A stretch of 64,000 bases of DNA from an uncultured Colwellia sp. (GCA_913058245.1 CAJXQJ010000008.1:62001-126000), one strand, 5' to 3'. Counted from the first letter of the stretch, positions 19,420 to 29,039 are shown. Program-made: numbers and translations. Notes: generated from the letters alone by a model not told the origin.

Positions 19420-19851
19420 GTGTCTGATAAAATAACGCCGCAACAATTGGTTTCTCAACAATTATCGCAATTGACGCAATTAGAGGCGTTATTAACGACA
19501 GAAAAAGATATTTTACAGCAACAGAACCCAGACGCTTTAATCACAATTACTTCAGAAAAAAATAACTTACTTGTTGCCATTCAAGAAATTGACAATGCCA
19601 TTGGTCAAAGTTTTGAGTTTAAACAAGAGAAGTTAGCCGGTAACTTTAGCCAAGAACTTGCTGAAATAGAAAACACTTTGCTGCGTTGTAAAAAACAAAA
19701 CCAAGTCAATGGTTTGATCATTCATCAATCACAATTATCGGTTGAACGCATGAGAACCTCATTACTAGAAAATCATAATAAGTCATCTATGACCTATGAT
19801 AACAAAGGCAAAACCTCTGGCGGTTTAAGCAGCCTAGGTATCAAAGCGTAA
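19420..19851 (+). CDS. flgN: Flagellar export chaperone FlgN
   Basis: FlgN is the cytoplasmic chaperone of FlgK and FlgL. The 143-residue protein is mostly helical with a long N-terminal coiled coil (QLSQLTQLEALLTTEKDILQ) and a C-terminal tail containing the usual YDNKGKT motif. The start is GTG, preceded by CCGGAG. It lies 24 bases after flgM. Confidence 0.9.
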   Translation: MSDKITPQQLVSQQLSQLTQLEALLTTEKDILQQQNPDALITITSEKNNLLVAIQEIDNAIGQSFEFKQEKLAGNFSQELAEIENTLLRCKKQNQVNGLIIHQSQLSVERMRTSLLENHNKSSMTYDNKGKTSGGLSSLGIKA

Positions 19852-19911
19852 ATAAATTAAAGGCGCCTCCTGTTTCAAGCATTTCTGCTTAACTTTCACC
19901 TATTATTAAGC

Positions 19912-19942
19912 ACAAAAAAACCAGCCACTGCTGGTTTCCTTT
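19912..19942 (-). terminator. Terminator between flgN and flgP
   Basis: AAACCAGC, a CACT loop, GCTGGTTT. A long A run on the plus strand makes it a good minus-strand terminator for flgOP. It may also serve flgN. Confidence 0.85.
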
Positions 19943-19963
19943 ATTGTTAAACTAAATTTAGCC

Positions 19964-20428
19964 TTAGTAATATGAAATATCTTTAATTTCTTTTCTATTA
20001 GACGATGCCGCATATATTTCATAAACATCTTTAAAGTCTAAGCTTAGTTCTGTGGTATACGTATCACCAACTGGGTAGCTTTTAACAACTTTTGCACCGC
20101 GAATGATACCTTGTACCGATGTTCTTAATTTTTGATTATCAACAATCAAGTTCGACATGGTTGTTTTACCATCAACTGTTTGCCCATAAACTTGTTCAGC
20201 CAACTCAGCATAAGCAGCAATTTTTGAAGCATTAATTGCCATTAGCATTTTCTGAGTTTTATGTTTTGACTTTTGTAGACTAATTGGTGCCTGCCCTATC
20301 GCCGTTAATACAGGGAAACTTTCTGGTTTTACTGTTTGCCACTCAACATGTTTATCATAAAAAGATGTACAGGCAGTTAGTACAAATAAGCCAAATAAAA
20401 TAACACTGCGTTTCAATAAATTATTCAT
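19964..20428 (-). CDS. flgP: Flagellar outer-membrane lipoprotein FlgP
   Basis: FlgP is a lipoprotein of the LPP20 family that forms part of the outer-membrane disk associated with Vibrio-type polar flagella. The 154-residue precursor has a lipobox LTAC (Cys at about 20). A conserved region follows: AINASKIAAYAELAEQVYGQ, then GAKVVKSYPVGDTYTTEL. It lies 27 bases after flgO on the same strand. Confidence 0.88.
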   Translation of the reverse strand: MNNLLKRSVILFGLFVLTACTSFYDKHVEWQTVKPESFPVLTAIGQAPISLQKSKHKTQKMLMAINASKIAAYAELAEQVYGQTVDGKTTMSNLIVDNQKLRTSVQGIIRGAKVVKSYPVGDTYTTELSLDFKDVYEIYAASSNRKEIKDISYY

Positions 20429-20455
20429 ATTATGCCTTGATTCTATTAGCTAAAA

Positions 20456-21103
20456 TTATTGCTGAATTGCCACAGCGCGGGCATCTTCAACTAACATTGC
20501 ACTGTCTCGAATGATCATGCCGTCTTTCATTTTGACATTTTCATTTCGATTAAAGTCATCACCGACCACCCAAGAAGGAATAAACGATTGCGCGGTAGCC
20601 ACCACAACGCGTGATTGCATACCTATCATTCGAGCATTCACCAAAATACCTTCTTCTTGTTGCATCATGGTGCCTGTCACAACATAGTCAATTATCTGGC
20701 GTTCAGGCAACTCTTTCCAATCGCGGCTAAATACATAATCACCATCAGCTGTTACTCGAATATGGCCTGTTGTTTTAAAATCGATAACCACTAAGCCATG
20801 GCGCTGCATTTCATGGACAAAGCTTTCTGAAAGCTGATTACCTAACCAATTCGTTGACTCTAAGTTTTTCAAATCAACAAACGAAGCAATAGCAATTGGC
20901 GTTTTCGGATTAACAAAAGAACTGCTTTCAAGCATTTGATAAGCAAGACCTTTAACAACATCATTTATGGCATGACGTGGCAGTTCAAAACTGTCAATTT
21001 CTTGTTTGTCATGATACGAAGAGCGATAAAAGTCGTCTTTTTCGCTCACCATAGAGCAGGACGCAAGTGCGGGTATTAGTATTGCTAGCAGCCAATTCTT
21101 CAT
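20456..21103 (-). CDS. flgO: Flagellar outer-membrane lipoprotein FlgO
   Basis: FlgO is an outer-membrane protein needed for stable polar flagella in Vibrio. The 215-residue precursor has a lipobox LASC (Cys at about 16). The FlgO domain includes PIAIASFVDLKNLESTNWLG and ESFVHEMQRHGLVVIDFK. GAGGAT precedes the ATG. It is co-transcribed with flgP from a sigma-54-type promoter and is divergent from flgT. Confidence 0.9.
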   Translation of the reverse strand: MKNWLLAILIPALASCSMVSEKDDFYRSSYHDKQEIDSFELPRHAINDVVKGLAYQMLESSSFVNPKTPIAIASFVDLKNLESTNWLGNQLSESFVHEMQRHGLVVIDFKTTGHIRVTADGDYVFSRDWKELPERQIIDYVVTGTMMQQEEGILVNARMIGMQSRVVVATAQSFIPSWVVGDDFNRNENVKMKDGMIIRDSAMLVEDARAVAIQQ

Positions 21104-21157
21104 TGAGCTATCCTCAATTAATGCATAAATTCATATTAATATTCGTATTAATACTAA

Positions 21158-21173
21158 AGCACAAATCGCGCCA
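21158..21173 (-). promoter_or_regulatory. Sigma-54 promoter of flgOP
   Basis: On the minus strand TGGCGCGATTTGTGCT matches the RpoN consensus with GG-N10-GC spacing and the preferred CG after the -24 block. It ends 55 bases before flgO. Confidence 0.7.
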
Positions 21174-21193
21174 ATTTTTATAACATTTTAATT

Positions 21194-21209
21194 AGGCACA
21201 AAACATGCA
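21194..21209 (+). promoter_or_regulatory. Sigma-54 promoter of flgT
   Basis: AGGCACAAAACATGCA has the diagnostic GG-N10-GC spacing of RpoN promoters and good agreement in the -24 block. It ends 42 bases before flgT and lies 20 bases from the oppositely directed flgO site. Confidence 0.6.
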
Positions 21210-21251
21210 TATTTAAGCCTAATTACCGACCCTTGTTGAAATGAGACAACT

Positions 21252-22460
21252 ATGCAGTTAAATGCCATTTGCCAGAGAATATGTAAACTTAGCTTGTTAA
21301 AACTTAGCGTAATAGTAATGAGCCTTACTTTATATAGTAATACGAGTGCTGCGCAGTGGTATGAATCACAAGGTGTCGCCACAATAAAAAATGACGATAG
21401 TAAATCGGCGAAAAATAGAGCGATGCAAAACGCCCTAAAGAAAGCATTATTGGTTGCTGGGGCTTCAGTCTCTAGTGTTCAACAGGTAGTAAATGGTCTA
21501 CTTACTCAAGACGAAATTAGCATTCGTGCCAGTGGCAGTGTTAACTCTTTTGAATTGATCAGTGAAAACTATACGGATGATCTCGTTACGGTAAAAATTC
21601 GCGCAGATATTTTCCCTCAAGAAAAGAAGTGTTTTGCTGCTGACTATAAAAAATCTATGCTACTAACACGCAGTAACTTACTACATAGAGAACAAGCCAA
21701 TATTGGCAATATTTATCAATTAGATAAAACGATAGTGAACCAGCTTGCTAATAAAATTAAAAAAAATGGCATTTATCTCGATACAAAACTTGCGTTAAAC
21801 ACAAAAACAGAGTTTTCCCGCCTTAATCAAAGTTTAGCGATGGAACAATTAAAAAATCTGTCGATGTCATTAGCCAGTATGACCAATAGCCAATATATTT
21901 TATTTTCTGAAATTCAAGATATTTCCATGGCAAACGATGAAGATAATTCATGGCAATTTTGGCAAGACGATGTGTATCAGCGCCAATTTAATATTGCGGT
22001 TTATATTCATGACGGTACCACTGGCGAACGAGTTTTAGATAAGCAATACCAAAGCTCAGCGCCTTGGCAATTTAACAAGCGCCAGCAAATTGATGTTTCC
22101 AGTCAGAACTTTTGGCAAAGTGAATATGGCATGCGAATTAGCCAAACTCTTGAAGATATGGTGACAGATATTGATGAAAATATGATGTGCCAACCGACAC
22201 AAGGAAGGATAGTAAACGTTGTCGGCAACAATATTACCTTTAACTTAGGGAAAAGGCATGGTGTGCAAGTAGGTGATGAGTTTTCACTGCTACATTTTCA
22301 AAACTTTATCAGCGATGATAAAAAATCATACCCAGGCTTTAACGTAAGCCCGTATAAAGTGACCGTAAATGAAGTGTCTAACGATAGTGCTCGCGCAACA
22401 ACAACTGAGCAGCACATTATCGACAATATACAAATCAATGATTTAGCTGTCCGCTACTAG
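21252..22460 (+). CDS. flgT: Flagellar H-ring protein FlgT
   Basis: FlgT forms the H-ring around the basal body of sodium-driven polar flagella and helps MotX/MotY assembly. The 402-residue precursor has a signal peptide ending near TSAA (about residue 34). The N-terminal domain contains SKSAKNRAMQNALKKALLVAG and the usual RASGSVNSFELISE. The C-terminal domain has GNNITFNLGKRHGVQVGDEF. FlgT, FlgO and FlgP together suggest a Vibrio-like sheathed or sodium-driven motor. Confidence 0.92.
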   Translation: MQLNAICQRICKLSLLKLSVIVMSLTLYSNTSAAQWYESQGVATIKNDDSKSAKNRAMQNALKKALLVAGASVSSVQQVVNGLLTQDEISIRASGSVNSFELISENYTDDLVTVKIRADIFPQEKKCFAADYKKSMLLTRSNLLHREQANIGNIYQLDKTIVNQLANKIKKNGIYLDTKLALNTKTEFSRLNQSLAMEQLKNLSMSLASMTNSQYILFSEIQDISMANDEDNSWQFWQDDVYQRQFNIAVYIHDGTTGERVLDKQYQSSAPWQFNKRQQIDVSSQNFWQSEYGMRISQTLEDMVTDIDENMMCQPTQGRIVNVVGNNITFNLGKRHGVQVGDEFSLLHFQNFISDDKKSYPGFNVSPYKVTVNEVSNDSARATTTEQHIIDNIQINDLAVRY

Positions 22461-22555
22461 TAAAAGAAAATCTGTAAAATTATTGTAATTACATATATTA
22501 GCCATTTATTTAACTTGAATTAAGTTGCTGATATATTGGGATTACTCAAACTTAT

Positions 22556-22631
22556 GTCCTCATAGTTTAACTGAATAAAACTGCGGCCTCCTAAGCCGCT
22601 GCTCCAGGTTCGAGTCCTGGTGGGGACGCCA
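22556..22631 (+). tRNA. tRNA-Arg (anticodon CCT)
   Basis: All arms fold: acceptor GTCCTCA / TGGGGAC (one G-U pair), D stem GTTT / AAAC, anticodon stem GCGGC / GCCGC with loop CTCCTAA, T stem CCAGG / CCTGG with TTCGAGT loop, discriminator G and an encoded CCA end. The anticodon CCT reads AGG codons. A weak upstream promoter (TTTAAC, 17 bases, TATATT at 22532-22537) is possible. Confidence 0.95.
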
Positions 22632-22677
22632 TAAGATCGTTAACAAAGATCATTTGCCTATTTATAACTTTCAAAGA

Positions 22678-22710
22678 CATAAAAAAACCCCGCAATTGCG
22701 AGGTTTATAT
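22678..22710 (-). terminator. Terminator of the small ORF at 22723-22872
   Basis: An imperfect stem AAACC-CCGC / GCG-AGGTTT with an A run of seven on the plus strand forms a standard intrinsic terminator on the minus strand, just after the stop of the small gene. It could also stop read-through from the tRNA. Confidence 0.8.
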
Positions 22711-22722
22711 TTAACAGACAAA

Positions 22723-22872
22723 TTAATTTACTAACTCGTCTTTCTTTTGTTCTAATACAACGTCCTTGTCGTCTGCTGCTGAGCTGTTACTCAACACCGC
22801 CGATACTGCTAATATTACTACTGCACATATTACCGTAGTCAGCTTAACTCCACTTGACGACGACCTGTTCAT
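22723..22872 (-). CDS. Small secreted or single-span membrane protein, 49 residues
   Basis: A short gene between tRNA-Arg and tkt. The protein begins MNRSSSSGVKL, then has a hydrophobic segment TTVICAVVILAVSAVL (about residues 12-27), an SNSSAA stretch that could be a signal-peptidase site, and a charged tail DDKDVVLEQKKDELVN. CAGGA lies eight bases before the ATG and an intrinsic terminator follows the stop, so it looks like a complete gene. I do not recognise the family. It could be a membrane-anchored micro-protein or a small exported peptide. Confidence 0.65.
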   Translation of the reverse strand: MNRSSSSGVKLTTVICAVVILAVSAVLSNSSAADDKDVVLEQKKDELVN

Positions 22873-23183
22873 TATTTAATCCTGCTTCAGGTTATATCTT
22901 TTTCTTGTTATTTGTACATACAACCAAGCTACACTAAAGGATCTTAATCGTTAGATCAATAACTTAGTTGATAATATTCACGCTATTTTTAATATAAAAT
23001 ATCAAACGATCCTCAAAACGATGATTAACATATAATCAACACCGCGCTAACAGTTCACCACAAATATAACAAAGAGAAAAAAAATCATAGAAAAAGGCTA
23101 ATAAGATTTGCAGTCAAGGGGCACTCTAGGCGAAAATAAGCGCAAATTTCATCCTTTCAAATTTTACACTTACTGGAGTAATT
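22873..23183. other. Spacer between small ORF and tkt
   Basis: This is AT-rich, with no further gene seen. It should hold the divergent promoters of the small minus-strand gene and of tkt. A TATAAT at 23031-23036 is a possible tkt -10 but has no clear -35 partner. Confidence 0.4.
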
Positions 23184-25166
23184 ATGCCGTCGCGTCAACA
23201 ACTGGCCAATGCAATTCGAGTTTTAAGCATGGATGCCGTGCAAAAAGCCAAATCAGGACACCCTGGAGCCCCAATGGGCATGGCAGATATCGCTGAAGTT
23301 TTATGGCGTGATTTCTTAAAGCACAACCCAACAGATCCTAATTGGGCAGATCGCGATCGTTTTATTTTATCTAACGGTCATGGTTCAATGTTGATTTATT
23401 CACTACTTCACTTAACTGGCTATGACTTACCAATTAACGAATTACAAAACTTCCGTCAGTTACACTCAAAAACACCTGGGCACCCAGAATATGGATATAC
23501 GCCTGGTGTAGAAACTACAACAGGCCCATTAGGTGCTGGTGTTTCTAATGCTGTTGGTATGGCGATTGCCGAAAAAACATTAGCTGCGCAATTTAACCGC
23601 GAAGGTCACAACATTGTTGACCATAACACTTATGTATTTTTAGGTGACGGTTGTTTAATGGAAGGTATTTCACATGAAGCTTGTTCATTAGCGGGTACTT
23701 TAGGTTTAGGCAAACTAATTGCATTTTGGGATGACAACGGCATTTCAATTGACGGTGAAGTTGAAGGTTGGTTTACTGATAACACCCCTGCTCGTTTTGA
23801 AGCATACGGCTGGCATGTTGTTAGTGTTGACGGCCACAACCCTGAAGCAATCGCGGCAGCAATAGCTGAAGCTAAGTCTATAACCGATAAGCCTTCAATG
23901 ATTTGCTGTAAAACCATCATTGGTTTTGGTTCACCTAATAAAGAAGGCACACATGACTGTCACGGTGCTCCATTAGGCGATGAAGAAATTGCTGCGACAC
24001 GTGAAAAATTAAACTGGTCACACGCTCCTTTTGAAATTCCAAGCGACATTTATGCTGACTGGGATCAAAAAGAAAAAGGTGGCGCAGAGCAGTCTAGCTG
24101 GAATGAAAAATTTGCCGCTTACCAAGCAGCTCACCCAGCATTAGCGGCTGAATTTGAGCGTCGTGTTATCAAAGGTGATTTACCAGCAGAATTTGAAGAA
24201 AAAGCGAACGCTTACATTTTAGAATGCCAGGAAAAAGCTGAAAATGTTGCTTCTCGTAAAGCATCACAAAACACCATTGAAACCTTTGGTAAAATATTAC
24301 CTGAATTGTTAGGTGGCTCTGCCGATTTAGCTGGCTCAAACTTAACACTTTGGTCAGGCTCAAAAGGTATTCAAGACGACGCAGCCGGTAACTACATCTT
24401 CTACGGTGTACGTGAATTTGGTATGAGCGGTATTATGAATGGTATTTCATTGCACGGTGGTTTCATTAACTACGGCGCCACATTCATGATGTTTATGGAA
24501 TACGCACGTAACGCTGTACGTATGTCAGCATTAATGGGCATTCAAAACATTTTCGTTTACACCCATGATTCAATCGGTCAAGGTGAAGATGGTCCAACGC
24601 ATCAACCTATCGAGCAATTAACTAACTTACGTACGACACCAAATATGGTGACATGGCGTCCAGCTGATGCTACAGAATCTGCGGTTTCTTGGAAAAATGC
24701 GGTTGAACGTCAAAATGCACCTACTTCATTAATATTCTCACGCCAAGGTTTACCTGCTCTTAGTCGCAATGCAGCACAGGTTGCTGATATTGCTAAAGGT
24801 GGTTACATCTTAAAAGACAGCGTAGGTACTCCTGAAGTTATCCTTATCGCTACTGGCTCTGAAGTATCATTAGCATTAAAAGCTGCAGAAGCATTAGGCG
24901 ATAATGTTCGTGTAGTTTCTATGCCTTCTACTAACATTTTTGATGCACAAGATGCTGACTATAAAGAATCTGTATTACCTGCAAACGTTACTAAACGTGT
25001 TGCTATTGAAGCAGCACATACTGACTTCTGGTACAAGTACGTAGGTTTTGGCGGTAAAGTTGTTGGCATGACAACCTTTGGTGAGTCAGCCCCTGGTAAC
25101 GCATTGTTTGAACACTTTGGTTTTACCGTTGAAAACGTAGTTAATACTGTTAACAGTTTAAGTTAA
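23184..25166 (+). CDS. tkt: Transketolase
   Basis: Transketolase moves two-carbon ketol units between sugar phosphates in the pentose phosphate pathway, with thiamine diphosphate and a divalent cation. The 660-residue protein is full length. It has [12 protein letters not shown] at the N-terminus, the cofactor motif [13 protein letters not shown] with a later DDN, and the pyrimidine-domain motif [20 protein letters not shown] precedes the ATG. It leads the tkt-epd-pgk-fba group, a classic gammaproteobacterial order. Confidence 0.97.
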   Translation: MPSRQQLANAIRVLSMDAVQKAKSGHPGAPMGMADIAEVLWRDFLKHNPTDPNWADRDRFILSNGHGSMLIYSLLHLTGYDLPINELQNFRQLHSKTPGHPEYGYTPGVETTTGPLGAGVSNAVGMAIAEKTLAAQFNREGHNIVDHNTYVFLGDGCLMEGISHEACSLAGTLGLGKLIAFWDDNGISIDGEVEGWFTDNTPARFEAYGWHVVSVDGHNPEAIAAAIAEAKSITDKPSMICCKTIIGFGSPNKEGTHDCHGAPLGDEEIAATREKLNWSHAPFEIPSDIYADWDQKEKGGAEQSSWNEKFAAYQAAHPALAAEFERRVIKGDLPAEFEEKANAYILECQEKAENVASRKASQNTIETFGKILPELLGGSADLAGSNLTLWSGSKGIQDDAAGNYIFYGVREFGMSGIMNGISLHGGFINYGATFMMFMEYARNAVRMSALMGIQNIFVYTHDSIGQGEDGPTHQPIEQLTNLRTTPNMVTWRPADATESAVSWKNAVERQNAPTSLIFSRQGLPALSRNAAQVADIAKGGYILKDSVGTPEVILIATGSEVSLALKAAEALGDNVRVVSMPSTNIFDAQDADYKESVLPANVTKRVAIEAAHTDFWYKYVGFGGKVVGMTTFGESAPGNALFEHFGFTVENVVNTVNSLS

Positions 25167-25188
25167 TAACGTTGATGTAAGCCTTATT

Positions 25189-25221
25189 AATAGCCAGTTA
25201 AGAAATACTTAACTGGCTATT
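25189..25221 (+). terminator. Strong hairpin after tkt
   Basis: A perfect 14-base-pair stem (AATAGCCAGTTAAG / CTTAACTGGCTATT) with a five-base AAATA loop lies 23 bases after the tkt stop. The following T run is short (TTTC), so termination may be partial. Its 3' arm also pairs with a downstream segment (see 25215-25270). Confidence 0.6.
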
Positions 25222-25270
25222 TCATTGACAACCAATTTTCAAAATGAAATTTGTTATCAATGAAATAGCC
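25215..25270 (+). repeat. Second inverted repeat competing with the tkt hairpin
   Basis: GGCTATTTCATTGA (25215-25228) is exactly complementary to TCAATGAAATAGCC (25257-25270). The first arm shares GGCTATT with the 3' arm of the upstream hairpin, so the two stems exclude each other. Confidence 0.7.
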
Positions 25271-25298
25271 TAAATACCTTCTATAAGATTAAATAATA

Positions 25299-26312
25299 AT
25301 GTCAATTAAGATCGCAATAAATGGCTTCGGTAGAATTGGACGCAATGTCGTTCGAGCATTATACGAAAATGCCAGAACAAGTGACTTTACCTTAGTGGCA
25401 ATTAATGAACTTGCCGAGCCAGAAGGTATTGCTCATTTATTAAAATATGACTCGACACATGGCCGCTTCGCCTTTGCGGTTGAGCAAAGTGAAGATAAAC
25501 TTTTTATTGCTGGCGATGAAATTGCACTTAGCCATGAAGCCGAAATTAGCGCCCTGCCTTGGCAACAACTTAATGTAGATATCGTTATTGATTGCACTGG
25601 TAAATTTGGTAATCAAACTGATGGCCAATTGCATATCGCCCAAGGTGCAAAAAAGGTCTTATTTTCTCACCCTGGTTCACATGATCTTGATGCAACCATT
25701 ATCTATGGCATTAATCATCAGCAATTAACCGCCAACGAAAGGGTCGTTTCCAACGGCTCATGCACAACCAATTGTGTTGTGCCGGTTATTCAAGTATTAG
25801 ATAAAGCTTTTGGCGTAGAAGGTGGCGCGATTACCACCATACATTCATCAATGCATGACCAACAAGTTATTGACGCATACCACCCAGACTTACGTAGAAC
25901 ACGAGCGGCTAGCCAATCGATAATTCCAGTCGATACCAAATTAGCTGCCGGTATTGAACGTATTTTACCTAAGTTTGCTGGTCGCTTTGAAGCAATTGCG
26001 GTGCGAGTACCCACTATCAACGTAACAGCTATGGACTTGAGCCTAACGTTATCTAGTGACGTGACAATTGATGATATCAACCAAGCCATATTAAGCGCAC
26101 AAAATAATGGTTTGGCCGGCATTTTAGGCTATACCACAGAGCCATTAGTTTCTATTGATTTTAACCACGATCCACATTCTTGTATTGTTGATGGTAACCA
26201 AACACGGGTTAGCCATAAACGGTTGGTTAAATTACTTATTTGGTGCGATAACGAATGGGGCTTTGCAAATCGTATGTTAGATACAGCACTCGCCATGGCG
26301 CAAGCAAAATAA
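25299..26312 (+). CDS. epd: D-erythrose-4-phosphate dehydrogenase
   Basis: Epd oxidises erythrose 4-phosphate to 4-phosphoerythronate with NAD, the first step of the long pyridoxal-phosphate route. The 337-residue protein is GAPDH-like: [17 protein letters not shown] at the N-terminus, catalytic Cys155 in SNGSCTTNC, and [16 protein letters not shown]. It is assigned to Epd and not GapA because of INELAE in place of the usual IND, the [23 protein letters not shown] block (in two parts) and its place before pgk. The ribosome site is weak. Confidence 0.93.
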   Translation: MSIKIAINGFGRIGRNVVRALYENARTSDFTLVAINELAEPEGIAHLLKYDSTHGRFAFAVEQSEDKLFIAGDEIALSHEAEISALPWQQLNVDIVIDCTGKFGNQTDGQLHIAQGAKKVLFSHPGSHDLDATIIYGINHQQLTANERVVSNGSCTTNCVVPVIQVLDKAFGVEGGAITTIHSSMHDQQVIDAYHPDLRRTRAASQSIIPVDTKLAAGIERILPKFAGRFEAIAVRVPTINVTAMDLSLTLSSDVTIDDINQAILSAQNNGLAGILGYTTEPLVSIDFNHDPHSCIVDGNQTRVSHKRLVKLLIWCDNEWGFANRMLDTALAMAQAK

Positions 26313-26381
26313 TTAAGAGCATATAGTAGTTAAAAGATAATTTATAAATTTACTTAACAGTTATACCAACAGGAATTCAAT

Positions 26382-27560
26382 ATGTCTGTAATTAAAATGA
26401 CGGATTTAACACTAGCAAATCAACGTGTGCTAATTCGTGAAGATTTAAATGTCCCAATTAAAGATGGCAAAATCACCTCTGATGCTCGTTTACGCGCCGC
26501 ATTACCAACACTTAGAGCTGCGCTAGAAGCTGGTGCAAAAGTTATGGTAATGTCACACTTAGGTCGTCCAACCGAAGGTGAATACAATGAAGAGTTTTCA
26601 TTACAACCGGTTGCAGATTACTTAGCTGCAGCATTAAATGCCCCTGTTCGATTAGTAAAAGACTACCTTGACGGAGTTGAAGCTAAGGCCGGTGAATTAG
26701 TCATATTTGAAAACATTCGCTTTAATGTTGGCGAAAAGAAAAATGACGATGCCTTATCACAAAAATTGGCAGCGCTATGTGACATATTCGTTATGGACGC
26801 ATTTGGTACCGCGCACAGAGCACAAGCAAGTACACATGGTGTTGCTAAATATGCACCTACAGCATGTGCAGGCCCATTACTTGCTGGCGAACTAGCTGCA
26901 CTTTCAAAAGCACTTGATAACCCTGCTCGTCCACTGGTTGCCATTGTTGGCGGTTCAAAAGTATCAACAAAACTTACCGTTTTAGAATCGCTTGCCGGTA
27001 TTGTTGATCAGCTAGTGGTTGGTGGTGGTATCGCCAATACGTTTATTGCCGCAGAAGGCCACAACGTTGGTAAATCATTATATGAAGCGGACTTAGTTGC
27101 AGAAGCTAAGCGCTTAACTCAACAAGCAAAAGACAACAATGGTTCAATTCCAGTGCCAACTGACGTTGTTGTTGGACAAGAGTTTTCAGAAACAGCCGCA
27201 GCCACACTTAAAAATGTTAGCAACGTTGCCGATGGCGATATGATTTTTGATATTGGACCTGATAGCGCAAAAGCCCTAGCAGATATTATTGCCAATGCGG
27301 GTACTATTGTCTGGAATGGCCCTGTTGGCGTATTTGAATTCGACCAATTTGGTAAAGGTACGGAAGTCATTGCCAATGCTATTGCCAACAGCAGTGCTTT
27401 CTCTATAGCTGGTGGCGGAGATACATTGGCAGCTGTTGATAAATATAACATTGCCGATAAAGTTTCTTATATTTCAACTGGCGGTGGCGCTTTCTTAGAG
27501 TTTTTAGAAGGTAAAAAATTACCGGCAGTAGAAATTTTAGAAGCGCGAGCAAAAGCGTAG
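26382..27560 (+). CDS. pgk: Phosphoglycerate kinase
   Basis: Pgk makes ATP from 1,3-bisphosphoglycerate in glycolysis. The 392-residue protein has [68 protein letters not shown] and a C-terminal [12 protein letters not shown] with [18 protein letters not shown] precedes the ATG. It lies between epd and a strong terminator. Confidence 0.97.
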   Translation: MSVIKMTDLTLANQRVLIREDLNVPIKDGKITSDARLRAALPTLRAALEAGAKVMVMSHLGRPTEGEYNEEFSLQPVADYLAAALNAPVRLVKDYLDGVEAKAGELVIFENIRFNVGEKKNDDALSQKLAALCDIFVMDAFGTAHRAQASTHGVAKYAPTACAGPLLAGELAALSKALDNPARPLVAIVGGSKVSTKLTVLESLAGIVDQLVVGGGIANTFIAAEGHNVGKSLYEADLVAEAKRLTQQAKDNNGSIPVPTDVVVGQEFSETAAATLKNVSNVADGDMIFDIGPDSAKALADIIANAGTIVWNGPVGVFEFDQFGKGTEVIANAIANSSAFSIAGGGDTLAAVDKYNIADKVSYISTGGGAFLEFLEGKKLPAVEILEARAKA

Positions 27561-27594
27561 AAATATAAACGTCATAGAAAACAACTATATTATT

Positions 27595-27631
27595 ACGCTG
27601 ATTTAGCTTTACGCTGAATCAGCGTTTTTTA
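27595..27631 (+). terminator. Terminator of pgk
   Basis: The stem ACGCTGATT / AATCAGCGT is followed by six T residues, 35 bases after the pgk stop. Confidence 0.88.
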
Positions 27632-27787
27632 TTATCAATAAAATATCCCTTCAAAACCAAACACACCACGCTATAGGCAAAATATTTTTTAATTCCAGTC
27701 ATTGATTTCGTAGTAAAATTACAACAATAAGCATTTTAACCGCGCTATTTCCCGCTTCAATCATTTATATTTTAGTAATTAATACAC

Positions 27788-27844
27788 AAAGCACTCAGCT
27801 AGCCAAAACTTACATCTTTCAGCGAAGATCTAAGTGCTTTTTTC
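27788..27844 (+). ncRNA. Structured element with terminator-like end upstream of fba
   Basis: AAAGCACT (27788-27795) pairs with AGTGCTTT (27833-27840), enclosing an inner hairpin ATCTT / AAGAT with loop TCAGCG. The outer stem runs into six T residues. It could be the 3' end of a small RNA, an attenuator, or a second terminator. No known family is recognised. Confidence 0.35.
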
Positions 27845-27867
27845 TAGTGCAAATAGTTAAACTCATC

Positions 27868-27876
27868 TGATATAAT
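27868..27876 (+). promoter_or_regulatory. Extended -10 promoter of fba
   Basis: TGATATAAT is a perfect extended -10 (TGN-TATAAT) with no good -35. It predicts a start near 27883 and a 5' leader of about 75 bases. Confidence 0.6.
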
Positions 27877-27957
27877 TACGATACGAAAGCGCTAAGTTTC
27901 ACAATGAAACTTATTTAGTTCAATTTTGTCACTATTTACAATCACAGGAGTTAGTTC

Positions 27958-29022
27958 ATGGCTTTAGTTTCTATGCGCCAAATGTTAGATCATGCTGCCG
28001 AATTTGGTTACGGTATCCCCGCCTTTAACGTTAACAATTTAGAACAAGTTAGAGCTATCATGCTTGCCGCTAATGAAACCAACAGCCCAGTTATTTTACA
28101 GGGTTCTGCGGGTGCTAGAGCTTATGCTGGAGCACCATTTTTGCGTCATCTAATTTTGGCCGCAATTGAAGAGTTTCCGCATATTCCAGTTGTTATGCAC
28201 CAAGACCACGGTACGTCGCCAAGTGTATGTCAACGCTCTATTCAACTTGGTTTTTCATCGGTAATGATGGACGGCTCATTAATGGATGATGGTAAAACTC
28301 CTTCTAGCTACGAATACAATGTTGATGTTACACGTCGCACTGTTGAAATGGCGCACGCTTGTGGTGTTTCAGTTGAAGGTGAGTTGGGCTGTTTAGGTTC
28401 ACTAGAAACGGGTGAAGCAGGCGAAGAAGACGGTATTGGCGCTGAAGGTAAATTAACCATGGATCAAATGCTAACTGATCCTGAAGAAGCCGCTGACTTC
28501 GTGCAAAAAACTCAAGTAGATGCATTAGCAATCGCTTGTGGTACATCTCACGGCGCATATAAGTTTACTCGTCCACCAACGGGCGATATTTTAGCGATTG
28601 ATCGTATTAAAGCGATACATAACCGTATTCCTAACACTCACTTAGTTATGCACGGTTCTTCATCTGTACCACAAGACTGGTTAGCTGTTATTAATGAATT
28701 TGGTGGTAAAATTCCTGAAACTTATGGCGTACCTGTTGAGCAAATTCAAGAAGGTATTAAAAACGGTGTGCGTAAAATCAATATCGATACCGATTTACGT
28801 TTAGCGTCAACGGGTGCTGTGCGTCGCTTTTTAGCGGAAAATCCAAGCGAATTTGACCCACGTAAATTCTTAAAAGCATCAACGCAAGCAATGTCAGACA
28901 TTTGTAAAGCGCGCTACGAAGCGTTTGGTACTGTTGGCCAGGCCTCTAAAATTAAACCTATTTCATTAGACAACATGTTTATGCAGTACTCTACTGGCAA
29001 ACTTGATGCACTAATTAAATAA
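27958..29022 (+). CDS. fba: Fructose-bisphosphate aldolase, class II
   Basis: This zinc enzyme cleaves fructose 1,6-bisphosphate into two triose phosphates. The 354-residue protein has zinc-binding and catalytic motifs of class II aldolases: [31 protein letters not shown] and [13 protein letters not shown], plus [19 protein letters not shown]. The sequence type is that of the Calvin-cycle-like branch of class II. CAGGAG precedes the ATG. It has its own promoter and a strong terminator. Confidence 0.96.
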   Translation: MALVSMRQMLDHAAEFGYGIPAFNVNNLEQVRAIMLAANETNSPVILQGSAGARAYAGAPFLRHLILAAIEEFPHIPVVMHQDHGTSPSVCQRSIQLGFSSVMMDGSLMDDGKTPSSYEYNVDVTRRTVEMAHACGVSVEGELGCLGSLETGEAGEEDGIGAEGKLTMDQMLTDPEEAADFVQKTQVDALAIACGTSHGAYKFTRPPTGDILAIDRIKAIHNRIPNTHLVMHGSSSVPQDWLAVINEFGGKIPETYGVPVEQIQEGIKNGVRKINIDTDLRLASTGAVRRFLAENPSEFDPRKFLKASTQAMSDICKARYEAFGTVGQASKIKPISLDNMFMQYSTGKLDALIK

Positions 29023-29039
29023 GCAAACCACACTTTATT

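Larger units (their letters stand above)
27632..27957. other. Spacer between pgk and fba
   Basis: No gene was seen. The spacer holds a structured element ending in a T run (27788-27844) and the extended -10 promoter of fba (27868-27876). Confidence 0.5.

Noticed and set aside
21188-21382. Minus-strand frame opposite the flgT start
   Set aside because: It covers the flgT signal peptide region in antisense and has no ribosome site; it is a shadow frame.
22556-22631. Integration site of a mobile element at tRNA-Arg
   Set aside because: tRNA genes are common attachment sites, but no integrase, direct repeat of the tRNA 3' end, or foreign cargo was seen next to it.
23108-23296. Plus-strand frame overlapping the tkt start
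   Set aside because: The tkt frame has the ribosome site and all motifs; this frame is out of phase and short.
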